NCBI GenBank assembly: GCA_943371425.1
Contig: CALRUR010000002.1
Location: 62,001 to 126,000, forward strand
Reading direction: 5' to 3'
Length of the DNA stretch: 64,000 nucleotides
From: CAJBVG01 sp943371425
GTDB lineage: Bacteria; Bacteroidota; Bacteroidia; Sphingobacteriales; Sphingobacteriaceae
Positions 36,897 through 45,189 of the stretch are shown here, piece after piece. The notes under the pieces were generated by a model. That model searched no databases, had not been told where the DNA came from, and saw only the letters and a program-made list of their open reading frames with translations. The translations under genes were made by a program, and so were the position numbers. Position 1 is the first letter of the stretch. Each line of letters opens with the position of its first letter.

Positions 36897-37565
36897 ATGT
36901 TCAAAAAAATCCAATTATTGCTCATTGTTTGCCTCTTGAATGTTCAAGTAATGGCCCAAAGCAAACAAATCTCCGTTCGCTTCATTGGCAACTGCGGCTT
37001 GCATCTTACAGATGGTACAACTAATTTCTACATAGATTTTCCTTACAAATCGGGTGCACATAGCTACATGGAATACGATGCCAAAGAGCTTGCAAATATT
37101 AAGCCCAATGCTATTTTTATTTTTACTCATAGACATGCCGATCATTATTCTAAGAAGCTATGGAAGAAACACCGCGGACAAAAATTCGACCCTTATAATA
37201 CCGAGGAGCTTGAAAAACTGAGCAGCCAAATTCCAGAATTCAGCATTCAATCTTATAGAACTCCACATAAAGTATTTGGTATTTCCTTTAAACATTATTC
37301 GTACCTCATTACTTGGCATGGTAAAAAAATATACCTTTCTGGCGATACCGAAACATCTGATACCTTTGCCAAACAAGAGAATTTAGATTATGCCTTTGTA
37401 CCCGTTTGGTTATTATTAGATGCACAAGAGAAAGGTGTTAAACACAGAACCATTAGTAAACAAATTTACATTTATCATATTGGTCCGAAGGATAGCATAA
37501 CCATAAACCCAAATGACGAACAGCTGAAGTTGTTGAATAAACAAGGGGAAGTGATTGAATTATGA
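36897..37565 (+). CDS. Exported MBL-fold hydrolase (UlaG-like)
   Basis: 222 residues; signal peptide about 1-20 (ending VMAQ). The metal motif THRHADH follows IKPNAIFIF, and SGDTE supplies the bridging Asp. UlaG-like MBL proteins begin with the same RFIGNCGLHLTDGTTNFYIDFP pattern. Function unknown. The last codons, GAA TTA TGA, belong to the octamer array that follows, so the natural C-terminus may have been altered by the repeat. Confidence 0.8.
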   Translation: MFKKIQLLLIVCLLNVQVMAQSKQISVRFIGNCGLHLTDGTTNFYIDFPYKSGAHSYMEYDAKELANIKPNAIFIFTHRHADHYSKKLWKKHRGQKFDPYNTEELEKLSSQIPEFSIQSYRTPHKVFGISFKHYSYLITWHGKKIYLSGDTETSDTFAKQENLDYAFVPVWLLLDAQEKGVKHRTISKQIYIYHIGPKDSITINPNDEQLKLLNKQGEVIEL

Positions 37566-37594
37566 ATTACAAATTACGAATTACGAATTATGCG
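37557..37594. repeat. aattatga/aattacga array over the stop of the MBL gene
   Basis: Four to five copies of an 8-nt word (GAATTATG, AATTACAA, ATTACGA) start within the last two codons of the upstream gene and provide its TGA stop. Confidence 0.8.
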
Positions 37595-37660
37595 TTGTAG
37601 ATTGCAATTAGCGAATTTTAGAAATTAGAATTTGAAATTTAGTAGTTTAATAATGTTTTA

Positions 37661-37702
37661 TTTCACGCAAAGCGCGCAAAGTTTTTCGCAAAGGGCGCAA
37701 AA
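37661..37702. repeat. CACGCAAAG half-element (no second arm)
   Basis: CACGCAAAG, CGCGCAAAG, TTTTTCGCAAAG and GGCGCAAAA in tandem. It is nearly the same as the half-element at 38590-38634 and resembles one arm of the CACGCAAAG hairpins. Confidence 0.75.
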
Positions 37703-37736
37703 CAATAATCTCAGAGTTAATTTTACAATTTTAAAT

Positions 37737-37988
37737 ATGAGACAAGAAGAACTAAAATCCTTAAGCAATGAAGAATTGCAGGCTGAGGAGAAGAAAATGA
37801 AATCCTTTTCCATTAATAATGCATTTATTATAGGTTTTTTAATTGGAATAGTAGTTTATAGTTTGATTAAAAACTCATTTGGTTTTTTAATGCTAATTCC
37901 ATTATATTTAATTTATAAATTAATAAACGACCCTAAGAGCAAAAGTCTAAAGATGATAGAAGAAGAGTTGAAGGATAGAAAAGCGTAA
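37737..37988 (+). CDS. Small membrane protein, unknown
   Basis: 83 residues from ATG 37737; the open frame extends upstream to 37632 only through the CACGCAAAG repeat, so that part is rejected. A charged N-terminal helix (MRQEELKSLSNEELQAEEKKM) is followed by two close membrane segments (about 27-42 and 47-62) and a charged tail (EEELKDRKA). No family recognised. Confidence 0.6.
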   Translation: MRQEELKSLSNEELQAEEKKMKSFSINNAFIIGFLIGIVVYSLIKNSFGFLMLIPLYLIYKLINDPKSKSLKMIEEELKDRKA

Positions 37989-38013
37989 TTTTTTTACATC
38001 AAACACAAAGAGC

Positions 38014-38053
38014 TTCCCTTTCTGCGCCTCTGCCTTCTCTGCGCCTCTGCGTC
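38014..38053. repeat. CTCTGCGC array
   Basis: Tandem CTGCGCCTCTGCCTTCTCTGCGCCTCTGCG, the complementary-strand form of the GCAGAG/GCAAAG word family, directly before the next start codon. No matching first arm is seen nearby except a weak ACACAAAGAG at 38003-38012. Confidence 0.7.
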
Positions 38054-38063
38054 ATTAAATATC

Positions 38064-38573
38064 ATGAAAAAACGAAATATTATGTTAATACTACTTATAC
38101 TTCTCGCTTTAATTTTAATCTTAAGCAGAACGAGTTTTGAAATTAGAGAAGAGGTAGAAATAAATGCTTCTACCAATAAGGTTTGGAAAGCGGTTATAGA
38201 TTTCGATAATTATAAGAAATGGAATTCTCAGCTGAGCTATTTAGGAGGAGAGGTAAAGGCAAACGGAAGCTTGCATTTAAAACTTGCAGCTGAAGGAGCA
38301 GCACCGTATGAATTTAAACCAAAAATCTCTTATTTTGAAAATGAGAAACGATTTGCATGGCTGGCTATAACAGGAATGCCCAGAGTGTTTGATGGGGAAC
38401 ATTTCTTCGAGCTTAAAGATTTGGGTAATAATAAAACATTGGTAATAAATAGAGAAGAGTATCGTGGTGTTTTATCAATGATATTTAAACAATTACCCAT
38501 GATGAAAAACGCACCAAACGGATTCAAAAAAATGAATGCCGAATTGAAAATGTATGTTGAAGGCTTGGAATAA
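38064..38573 (+). CDS. SRPBCC-fold protein with N-terminal membrane anchor
   Basis: 169 residues: a membrane anchor (about 5-21), then a START/SRPBCC (polyketide cyclase/AHSA1-like) domain starting EIREEVEINASTNKVWKAVIDFDNYKKWN and including FDGEHFFELKDLGNNKTLVINREEY. The fold binds hydrophobic ligands in a helix-grip pocket; the ligand is unknown. Single gene between two repeat-bearing gaps. Confidence 0.8.
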   Translation: MKKRNIMLILLILLALILILSRTSFEIREEVEINASTNKVWKAVIDFDNYKKWNSQLSYLGGEVKANGSLHLKLAAEGAAPYEFKPKISYFENEKRFAWLAITGMPRVFDGEHFFELKDLGNNKTLVINREEYRGVLSMIFKQLPMMKNAPNGFKKMNAELKMYVEGLE

Positions 38574-38589
38574 CTTTGTTTTCGTTTTC

Positions 38590-38722
38590 GTTCACGCAAT
38601 GTGCGCAAAGTTTTTCGCAAAGAGCGCAAAGTGCCCAAATTAGCAATTCCGCAACCGTCTCATGTCTCATAGCGCAGCGGTCTCATGTCTAAATACTAAC
38701 GACTAACATCTAACATCTAGAA
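38590..38722. repeat. Composite array: CACGCAAAG half-element, gtctcatgtctcatagc, ctaacatc
   Basis: 38590-38634 repeats GCGCAAAG much like 37661-37702. 38658-38690 repeats CGTCTCATGTCTCATAGCGC / CGGTCTCATGTCT. 38693-38720 repeats ctaacgac/ctaacatc every 7-8 nt. Three unrelated words sit in one 150-nt gap. Confidence 0.7.
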
Positions 38723-38725
38723 AAT

Positions 38726-39394
38726 ATGTACCACTTCTCCTACTTCAAAGAAAAAGAAAAACAAGTAATTCTCGATTTTATGCAGCAACATCCCTTTGCA
38801 TTTTTAACAGGGAGTTTTACATCGGGCAAACAAGTTGCCACCCAAGTTCCAATATTAATAGAAGAACGCGAGGGCGAATTGTACCTACATGGGCATATTA
38901 TGCGTAATACCGACCATCACAAAGCTTTGGTCGAAAATCCTCAAGCATTGCTAGTGTTTACAGGGCCTAGCTGTTATGTTAGCGCCTCTTGGTACAGCAA
39001 TCCACAAATAGGTTCTACTTGGAATTACATGAGTGTGCATTGCGCTGGTGAAGTAAAATTTATGTCGGATGCAGAGCTCATTACATTTATGCGGAATTTA
39101 ACTTTAACTTTTGAAAAAGGCAATACCGAATCCTTAACTTTTTACGATAATTTACCTGAAACGTTTTTAAGTAAAATGATGCCCGCCATTGTAGGCTTCG
39201 AAATTAAAGTGGAGAAATTAGAAAATGTATTTAAACTTAGTCAGAACCGCGACGAAAAAAGTTATATAAACATCATCTCAGAACTAGAAAAAATAGGAGG
39301 AGAGAGTGCACTAATTGCCGACATTATGAAAGCAAGGAAAGACGCATTGTTCCCTGCGGGGGAAGTGTGGGATGCTGGTAAGTTTGATTCATAA
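38726..39394 (+). CDS. PaiB-family FMN-binding regulator/oxidoreductase-like protein
   Basis: 222 residues. The family core is unmistakable: HPFAFLTGSFTSGKQVATQVPIL, LHGHIMRNTDHHKAL and SASWYSNPQIGSTWNYMSVH. In Bacillus PaiB is described as a negative regulator of sporulation and protease genes, but the fold is a flavin-binding split barrel and the biochemical role is open. Monocistronic, followed by a perfect inverted repeat. Confidence 0.88.
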   Translation: MYHFSYFKEKEKQVILDFMQQHPFAFLTGSFTSGKQVATQVPILIEEREGELYLHGHIMRNTDHHKALVENPQALLVFTGPSCYVSASWYSNPQIGSTWNYMSVHCAGEVKFMSDAELITFMRNLTLTFEKGNTESLTFYDNLPETFLSKMMPAIVGFEIKVEKLENVFKLSQNRDEKSYINIISELEKIGGESALIADIMKARKDALFPAGEVWDAGKFDS

Positions 39395-39444
39395 TTGTAC
39401 AATGTAAGTTGTACAATGTACACCGTACAACTTACATTGTACAA
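39395..39444. repeat. Perfect 20-bp inverted repeat (ttgtacaatgta word)
   Basis: Arms 39395-39414 and 39425-39444 are perfectly complementary with a 10-nt loop. The 14-nt word ttgtacaatgta is itself repeated within the left arm and loop. It begins 1 nt after the PaiB stop codon and lacks a T-tract. Confidence 0.92.
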
Positions 39445-39457
39445 ATAGGAAAGTAAA

Positions 39458-39913
39458 ATGGAAATAAGGAAACTAAACAGCGAGGAAACATTAGCTTTCA
39501 GAGCATTGGTAGAAATATTTACTGAGGTGTTTGAAATGGAAAATCTACTACCAAGTAATGAGCACTTGCATAGTTTATTGCTGAACAAATATTTTTTGGT
39601 GGTAGCGGTGTTAGATAATGGGAAAGTAATTGGAGGACTTACCATTTATGTATTACATAGGTATTATAGTGAAAACCCCATAGCTTATATTTACGATGTA
39701 GGCATAAGTCCTGCGTACCAAGGTAAAGGAATTGGTAAAAAATTAATGGAAGAAACTTGCAAATTGTTCAAATCGATGGGGTTTGAAGAGGCTTATGTGG
39801 AGGCAGAAAGCGACGATATAGATGCGGTGGAGTTTTATAGAATAACGAAGTATAGTAGCGAGTTGGAGGCAAGGCACTTTACCTATGTATTAGAAAAGCC
39901 GAAAGGCCGATAA
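39458..39913 (+). CDS. GNAT acetyltransferase, AAC(3)-I-like
   Basis: 151 residues. The GNAT fold has the acetyl-CoA loop YDVGISPAYQGKGIGKKLM and the following EEAYVEAESDDIDAVEFYR. The overall layout (IYVLHRYY ... AYIYDV ... ARHFTYVL) resembles the aminoglycoside 3-N-acetyltransferase AAC(3)-I family, though chromosomal homologs often lack resistance function. The final residues, EKPKGR and stop, come from the ccgaaag-type array that follows; AlkC here ends in the same KGR-stop. Confidence 0.82.
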   Translation: MEIRKLNSEETLAFRALVEIFTEVFEMENLLPSNEHLHSLLLNKYFLVVAVLDNGKVIGGLTIYVLHRYYSENPIAYIYDVGISPAYQGKGIGKKLMEETCKLFKSMGFEEAYVEAESDDIDAVEFYRITKYSSELEARHFTYVLEKPKGR

Positions 39914-40034
39914 TTCGAAAGGTCGAATTGTCGAAAATTCGAATTCATCTCCGTATGGAGAGGACTAGCAATTAGAGTTTAGAATTTATATATTAGTAAA
40001 TATCTAATATCTAAATACTAATATCTAATATTTA
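39896..40034. repeat. ccgaaagg / gtcgaaaattcg array, then atatctaata array
   Basis: 39896-39944 repeats an 8-nt word (CCGAAAGG, TTCGAAAG, GTCGAATT, GTCGAAAA), beginning inside the previous gene's last codons. 39985-40034 repeats atatctaata about four times up to the next start codon. Confidence 0.75.
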
Positions 40035-40035
40035 T

Positions 40036-40380
40036 ATGATTGCAAGGCCTAATATTTTGGTGGTTTGTGGGAGGAATAAAAAACGCAGTAGAACTGCTGA
40101 ACATATTTTCAAAAATGATAACCGCTTTAGTATTCGCTCTGCTGGTTTAAGTCCAAGTAGCGAACGAAAAATTTCTGAAAAGGATTTAAATTGGGCGGAT
40201 TTAGTTTTTGTAATGGAAAATTCTCAGCGCTCAAAAATTAAAGACATTTATAAGCATGTAAGTTTGCCTAAGATTGAAGTATTGCAAATCCCCGACGATT
40301 ATGAATTTATGGATAATGAATTAGTGGAAATATTACTAGTGAAAATTAATGAAGGCTTAAGTGTTAAATTTAACATATAA
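40036..40380 (+). CDS. Low-molecular-weight protein tyrosine phosphatase-like protein
   Basis: 114 residues, shorter than the usual ~150. The phosphate loop is C11-GRNKK-R17-S18 (VVCGRNKKRSRTAE), compatible with CX5R(S/T). The later acid segment reads IPDDYEFMD, in place of the usual DPY/W loop. The small length and lysine-rich P-loop place it in a divergent subgroup; phosphatase activity is likely but not certain. Confidence 0.75.
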   Translation: MIARPNILVVCGRNKKRSRTAEHIFKNDNRFSIRSAGLSPSSERKISEKDLNWADLVFVMENSQRSKIKDIYKHVSLPKIEVLQIPDDYEFMDNELVEILLVKINEGLSVKFNI

Positions 40381-40575
40381 GTGCTGAAATTTTTCAACTA
40401 ATTAATAGTTTTTTTGGTGGTTGAAAGAGATACTAACTGGCCTTACGAATTTATAGTTAAGTAAAAGTCAAGAGGCTCTAGAGTTTAAGAGTGAACTCAA
40501 CGAAGAGTAATTAATAGACATAATACCATTATTTTGGTTATTTTAGTGTAAAGTTACATTAGAGATTATATTGTT

Positions 40576-41625
40576 TTGAGAAGTGTTTTCTTGATTTTGT
40601 GTGCATTGTTTTGTAATTATTGTTTGGCTCAAACGTATATTACATCCTATTCTGCCGATCTCCCTTTAAAGGATAGTTTTGTCTTGGAACAAATAAACAT
40701 TGAAAAAAGTAACTTTCCTTTTTATTATAGAATATACCTAAACGGTCAAATTATTAATGTATATAAAGATTCAACTAATAATTTTAAAGCGGAGGTTGTA
40801 AATTTTATAAAAAGTTATTACTACCAAAAAGTAAATGGAGAGTATAGTTTAAAAGCAAACAAGTTACATACTGAAAGAATTACGATTGATAATATATTGG
40901 CAGATTCAATTGGAAATTTACTAGTAAAATCTAACCAAATATACATTCCGCATTCAGACACATTAATAAAACATTGGGATCGCTGGTATTTACATTGTGG
41001 TAATTTAGATTTTGAAATAAAATCAGATCAACTATTCAAAAAACAATCTTTCCATTGTCCATGGAATCAACCAGATTCAGTAGCATTTAAAGATATTATT
41101 TTATTTAATTATATGTTGCTAAAGAAAGAATTTAGACTCGATAGTGTTTATAATTCCTTTTGGTTGAGTTTACCAAAAGGTGCATATTATTCGAACTCTG
41201 GTTACGGCATGACTTATAAAATGACAGATAAGCAGGAAGAGCAATGGAAAAATGACAAACCACGTAGAGATTACCTAAAGTCTATAAAGGATACCATTGA
41301 TATATATATAAATTCCGAACTAGCTCGAATTAAACCTACCTATAAAAACTATCCGGATAATTGTTATGAAACTTTCTATTTAACATTTTCCAAAAAAGGG
41401 CGACTTCGAAAAATTAAAACACACTCAATGAACAGGGCCACATTTGCTTTAGGCATGATGTTTTATTTAGAAGATGTATATGAAATGTATAAATGTAAAA
41501 GCCAAATCAGAAAAGTTTTTCGTAAAATGAAGCTAAAATCTTTTGATTTACGTTATGAATTTAGAAGAAGTTTTAATTTTAACTCTGGTGATGAATGGAC
41601 ATTAACGGATGATACAATATATTAA
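40576..41625 (+). CDS. Exported hypothetical protein (349 aa)
   Basis: Starts with TTG; signal peptide 1-18 ending NYCLAQ. The mature part is rich in Tyr, Lys and Asn with no motif I recognise. The C-terminal half contains CYETFYLTFSKKGRLRKIKT, where the expected energy-transducer-like fold would be, but similarity is weak. It lies 8 nt before another exported hypothetical, so the two form a pair. The 195-nt gap before it shows only AT-rich sequence and no clear element. Confidence 0.6.
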   Translation: MRSVFLILCALFCNYCLAQTYITSYSADLPLKDSFVLEQINIEKSNFPFYYRIYLNGQIINVYKDSTNNFKAEVVNFIKSYYYQKVNGEYSLKANKLHTERITIDNILADSIGNLLVKSNQIYIPHSDTLIKHWDRWYLHCGNLDFEIKSDQLFKKQSFHCPWNQPDSVAFKDIILFNYMLLKKEFRLDSVYNSFWLSLPKGAYYSNSGYGMTYKMTDKQEEQWKNDKPRRDYLKSIKDTIDIYINSELARIKPTYKNYPDNCYETFYLTFSKKGRLRKIKTHSMNRATFALGMMFYLEDVYEMYKCKSQIRKVFRKMKLKSFDLRYEFRRSFNFNSGDEWTLTDDTIY

Positions 41626-41633
41626 TTTTTCTT

Positions 41634-42182
41634 ATGATAAAAAATCTAATCTTATTGGTTTTACTATGCTTAGCTGAATTTACTTATTGTCAATTCCCTC
41701 CAATAGATACTTATTATTTCCCTCTGAATAAATGTGTGGAAATAGAAACATGGGAGTTTAAAATTGACGAACGAACTAAACAATATTCTGATAGTACCTT
41801 AATTAATTTAAGGAGGTACGATAAAAATCATAATTTAATTGAGTATAAGAGTTATGTTAACAGGGATACAACTAATTATGATAGTGAAACTTATATATAT
41901 AATACATATAATAAATTAACCAATATAACATATACGTTTGCAGAACGCAATAGTAATTGTGCATTTAGAACAACTTTACCATACAAGAAAATAGAGATTG
42001 CAAATGAAAAAGGCCAATTAAAAGAGTTGATTAAAATAGAAAACAAAGAAGATTCAGAAAAGAAAGATAGTTTAATGTATAAATTTGAGTATGATGAAAA
42101 TGATTTATTGATTTTGGTTAGACAGTATTATCTTAAATACCATGATGCTGATTTTATGTTGAAGTATAAATTTTATGATTAG
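41634..42182 (+). CDS. Exported hypothetical protein with YD-like repeats (182 aa)
   Basis: Signal peptide 1-19 ending FTYCQ. Three segments of the type RRYDKNHNLIEYKSY, YIYNTYNKLTNITYTF and YKFEYDENDLLILVRQYY resemble the tyrosine-aspartate (YD/RHS-like) repeats of small Bacteroidota surface proteins. It is paired with the preceding exported gene (8-nt gap). Function unknown. Confidence 0.6.
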   Translation: MIKNLILLVLLCLAEFTYCQFPPIDTYYFPLNKCVEIETWEFKIDERTKQYSDSTLINLRRYDKNHNLIEYKSYVNRDTTNYDSETYIYNTYNKLTNITYTFAERNSNCAFRTTLPYKKIEIANEKGQLKELIKIENKEDSEKKDSLMYKFEYDENDLLILVRQYYLKYHDADFMLKYKFYD

Positions 42183-42202
42183 ATTTTTTATAATAAACCT
42201 TT

Positions 42203-42682
42203 ATGCCAATTATCGAACTAACTACAGAAATAAACGCTAGCCTAGAAATCTGTTTTGATCTATCAAGAAGCATCGACCTGCATAAAATATCGACTCAAAG
42301 AACCAATGAAAAAGCGATTGCAGGGAGAACTACTGGACTAATTGGTTCGAACGAAACCGTTACTTGGCAAGCCACTCATTTCAGGATACAACAAAAACTA
42401 ACTTCAAAAATTACTGCGTTTAATAGACCCTTTAGTTTTACAGATGAACAAGTAAAGGGAATATTTAAAGTATTCCACCACGAACATCGATTTATTCAAG
42501 CTGATAATAAAGTATTGATGATAGATATATTGAAGTTTCAATCGCCATTCGGAATTGTTGGAAAAGTATTTGATAAACTTATTTTAACAGATTATTTAAA
42601 ACGATTTTTAATAAAAAGAAATACTATCATAAAAGAATTTGCAGAAAGTGATAAGTGGAAGAAAGTATTAGATCTCTCTTAA
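42203..42682 (+). CDS. SRPBCC-fold protein
   Basis: 159 residues, cytoplasmic. The helix-grip pattern ELTTEINASLEICFDLSRSIDLHKIS opens the domain; TWQATHFRIQQKLTSKITAFNRPFSFTDEQVKGIF and HHEHRFIQ are typical of the YfiT/YndB-like cell-division-inhibitor annotated subgroup. Ligand unknown. Lies 20 nt after the exported pair. Confidence 0.8.
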   Translation: MPIIELTTEINASLEICFDLSRSIDLHKISTQRTNEKAIAGRTTGLIGSNETVTWQATHFRIQQKLTSKITAFNRPFSFTDEQVKGIFKVFHHEHRFIQADNKVLMIDILKFQSPFGIVGKVFDKLILTDYLKRFLIKRNTIIKEFAESDKWKKVLDLS

Positions 42683-42690
42683 CATTTTAC

Positions 42691-42733
42691 AAATCTGCCT
42701 CCTCCGCGTCTCTGCCTCCTCTGCGTCTCACCT
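42691..42733. repeat. CTGCCTCCTCTGCGTCTC array
   Basis: Two and a half copies of CCTCCKCGTCTCTG in tandem, one arm only; related in composition to 38014-38053. Confidence 0.65.
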
Positions 42734-42789
42734 TTTATATATTAAATAAATCAGAAAATTCCCGATATTCGTAACAGTATACATACATC

Positions 42790-43554
42790 ATGCTTGACTT
42801 CCTCCATCAACTAAAAAACCGCAACGATACCTTGTTTTACTTTGGTCTTGTTTGTCTTGTTTTTTCAATGTTATTTTTAATACTTGCCAAAACTACCAGT
42901 ACGCAAGTGTTTGGGGTTAATGCTTGGTACAAGCCTTTTAAATTTGCTTTTTCTACCTTAACATTTTCTTGGGCAATGGCTTGGTATTGCTACTATCTCC
43001 CCGATTTTAACATCCGATTATTTAACTGGTCGATTATAATTTTACTAGGTTTCGAAATTGTGTACATCGCTATCCAAGCAAGTAAAGGTCAATTGTCGCA
43101 TTTCAATATTAGTACATCTTTTTATTCTGCCTTGTACTCGCTTATGGCAATAGCCGCAAGCTTGGTTACTATTTATACAGCATATGTGGGCTACCTTTTT
43201 TTTAAACACTCTTTCCTAGAGTTGCCTATTTATTATGTATGGGCCATACGCTTGGGAATTGTAATTTTTGTATTGTTTGCTTTTCAAGGATTTGCCATGG
43301 GCTCCAGATTAAATCATAGTGTAGGAGCTTTAAATGATAATTCGAATTGGTTTATTGTAGGTTGGAGTACTACCGTTGGCGATTTACGTGTGGCGCATTT
43401 TATTGGAATGCATGCCCTGCAAGTATTGCCTTTGCTTGCTTATTATTTATTGAAGAATACTTCACTTACTATTGCTGTTTCCATTATGTATTTGCTTTTA
43501 GCTGTCTATACACTTGTACAAGCATTTCAAGGTAAACCATTAATGAAAATATAG
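42790..43554 (+). CDS. Seven-helix membrane protein, unknown
   Basis: 254 residues with about seven membrane helices. Conserved-looking polar motifs sit at helix ends: FGVNAWYKPFKFAFS, AMGSRLNHSVGA and GDLRVAHFIGMHALQVLPL. I recall similar proteins as conserved hypothetical membrane proteins across bacteria; no function is assigned. Histidines in the last helices (VAHFIGMH) could bind metal or heme, which is speculation. Confidence 0.65.
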   Translation: MLDFLHQLKNRNDTLFYFGLVCLVFSMLFLILAKTTSTQVFGVNAWYKPFKFAFSTLTFSWAMAWYCYYLPDFNIRLFNWSIIILLGFEIVYIAIQASKGQLSHFNISTSFYSALYSLMAIAASLVTIYTAYVGYLFFKHSFLELPIYYVWAIRLGIVIFVLFAFQGFAMGSRLNHSVGALNDNSNWFIVGWSTTVGDLRVAHFIGMHALQVLPLLAYYLLKNTSLTIAVSIMYLLLAVYTLVQAFQGKPLMKI

Positions 43555-43592
43555 TTCGCGAATAATTACTATATTTTATTGAGATATAAATC

Positions 43593-44081
43593 ATGATAAC
43601 AAATAATCCAGCAATTACACTTCGTCCAACTGTACTAAGCGATTTAGAAATTTTATTTGAATTTCAAACCGATGTAGAAGCCGGCTACCTTGCTGCATTT
43701 ATGCCGAAGAATCCAAACGATAAAGAAGCATACATTAGTAAATACACAAAGTTGTTAGCAGACCCTAGTATAAACAATCAAACCATTTTACTAAACCAGC
43801 GCATTGTAGGGAGCATTGCCAAGTTTGTAATGCAAGGAGATACCGAAATTACTTATTGGATTGATAAGCCTTATTGGAGGAAGGGCATTGCCAGGAAAGC
43901 ATTAGCGATGTTTCTTGAAATAGTAACTATGAGACCAATTTATGCCAGAGTAGCCTTTGATAATGTAGGTTCGCAAAAAGTATTAGAAAAAGGTGGTTTT
44001 CTAAAAATTGGTACCGACAGAGGTTTTGCAAATGCAAGGCAAATGGAAATTGAAGAATTTATTTATAAATTGGAGGGATGA
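43593..44081 (+). CDS. GNAT acetyltransferase (RimJ/RimL-like)
   Basis: 162 residues. ITLRPTVLSDLEILFEFQTD opens as in RimJ/RimL-type GNATs, and the CoA loop is YWRKGIARKALAMF, followed by ARVAFDNVGSQKVLEKGGF. Substrate unknown. Its stop overlaps the start of the next GNAT by 4 nt (ATGA), so the two are translationally coupled. Confidence 0.85.
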   Translation: MITNNPAITLRPTVLSDLEILFEFQTDVEAGYLAAFMPKNPNDKEAYISKYTKLLADPSINNQTILLNQRIVGSIAKFVMQGDTEITYWIDKPYWRKGIARKALAMFLEIVTMRPIYARVAFDNVGSQKVLEKGGFLKIGTDRGFANARQMEIEEFIYKLEG

Positions 44082-44602
44082 TTGCAACAGAAATAATTTA
44101 CAGAAAAGCGAATCTTACAGATGTAAACAAACTTTCTATTCTACTAAAACAAGTGTACATCCAAACTTATGGAACAGAAGGAGTGTCGGATGAATTTGCA
44201 AATTTTATTTTGATGAAATTTGATCCAGAACGTTTGCATAGCTTGATTGCTAAAGATCCGGATCTGTTTATAGTTGCCGAATACAAAGAAAACTTGGTAG
44301 GTGCATTAGAGATTGAGTACGTTGCAAAATGCCAACTTAATAATAAAACAGCACCCGAAATTAGTAAATTATATATTCTAGAATGGTTCTGTGGAAAGGG
44401 GATAGGCTATCGGTTAATTACAGAAGCCGAAGAACTGATAAAATTGAAAGGTTACCAATCGGTTTGGCTATGGGTACTGGATTCTAACGAAAGAGCCATC
44501 GCATTTTATGAACGCCAGCATTACCAATGGATAGGCAATGCTCCTTTTCAGATGGAAAAGAATTTGTATGATAATAAGGTGATGTGGAAGGATTTGTATT
44601 AG
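44078..44602 (+). CDS. GNAT acetyltransferase
   Basis: 174 residues. YRKANLTDVNKLSILLKQVYIQTYG at the N-terminus, the CoA-binding segment KLYILEWFCGKGIGYRLITEAEEL, and WLWVLDSNERAIAFYERQHYQWIG. This layout is that of general GNAT proteins often near spermidine/diamine acetyltransferases. Coupled to the preceding GNAT. Confidence 0.85.
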   Translation: MIATEIIYRKANLTDVNKLSILLKQVYIQTYGTEGVSDEFANFILMKFDPERLHSLIAKDPDLFIVAEYKENLVGALEIEYVAKCQLNNKTAPEISKLYILEWFCGKGIGYRLITEAEELIKLKGYQSVWLWVLDSNERAIAFYERQHYQWIGNAPFQMEKNLYDNKVMWKDLY

Positions 44603-44642
44603 AAATTTTAAAAAACTCAACATGGAAAATATTATCTATTAA

Positions 44643-44739
44643 ATTTCACGCAAAGATGCAAAGGAGCAAAGAAACAAAGTGTTAAAAGTTTTTAGTATAA
44701 AAAGATAAATTTATTTTTGACTTTGCATCTTTGCGTGAA
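44643..44739. repeat. CACGCAAAG hairpin with wide loop
   Basis: Left arm TTTCACGCAAAGATGCAAAG... (44644-44680) and right arm CTTTGCATCTTTGCGTGAA (44720-44738) pair exactly over 19 bp, with a ~50-nt AT-rich loop. The arms agree at the variable letters (GATG/CATC). Confidence 0.85.
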
Positions 44740-44749
44740 CCCTATAAAA

Positions 44750-45082
44750 ATGACAGCAATCTCTTACAACGACTTCGAAAAAATAGACATCCGCGTGGGT
44801 ACCATCCTCCATGCAGAAATATTTAAAGAAGCCAAAAAACCTGCCTATAAAATTACCATCGACTTTGGCGAATTAGGCATCAAAAAAACATCGGCACAAA
44901 TCACAAAGCTCTATACACCCGAAGAGATTATAGGGAAGCAAGTTATCGCAGTGGTAAATTTCCCAACCAAACAAATTGCTAACATACAAAGCGAATGCCT
45001 TATTTTAGGGGCAGTGGATAGTGATGAAATAACGCTACTTACAACAGATAAAGTAGTTAAAAATGGATTACGCATTGCATAG
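44750..45082 (+). CDS. csaA: CsaA-type tRNA-binding protein
   Basis: 110 residues from ATG 44750. One OB-fold tRNA-binding domain (EMAP/Trbp111 type): FEKIDIRVGTILHAEIF, PAYKITIDFGELGIKKTSAQIT, VNFPTKQIANIQSECLILGA. It is known as CsaA, proposed to have export-related chaperone and tRNA-binding activity. Complete and monocistronic. Confidence 0.93.
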   Translation: MTAISYNDFEKIDIRVGTILHAEIFKEAKKPAYKITIDFGELGIKKTSAQITKLYTPEEIIGKQVIAVVNFPTKQIANIQSECLILGAVDSDEITLLTTDKVVKNGLRIA

Positions 45083-45091
45083 AAAAATGAA

Positions 45092-45120
45092 AATCCGAAA
45101 GACCGAAAATGCGAGAGTTC
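45092..45120. repeat. Short ccgaaaga array
   Basis: AAAATCCGAAAGACCGAAAATGCGAGAG: three copies of the 8-nt word used after the GNAT, lipoprotein and AlkC genes. Confidence 0.65.
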
Positions 45121-45189
45121 ACTGAGTTTTTTTTAATTGCAATAATTTTTTTGCAATTTACGTTAGCTCAATTTTTAACAACTACATAC

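Noticed and set aside
37632..37736. 35-residue N-terminal extension of the small membrane protein
   Set aside because: It reads through the CACGCAAAG repeat and AT-rich leader; the ATG at 37737 starts a better protein.
40381..40575. Promoter or RNA in the gap before the 349-residue exported gene
   Set aside because: TATTTTGG and TTATTTTAG are close to, but do not match, TAnnTTTG, and no hairpin with a T run was seen.
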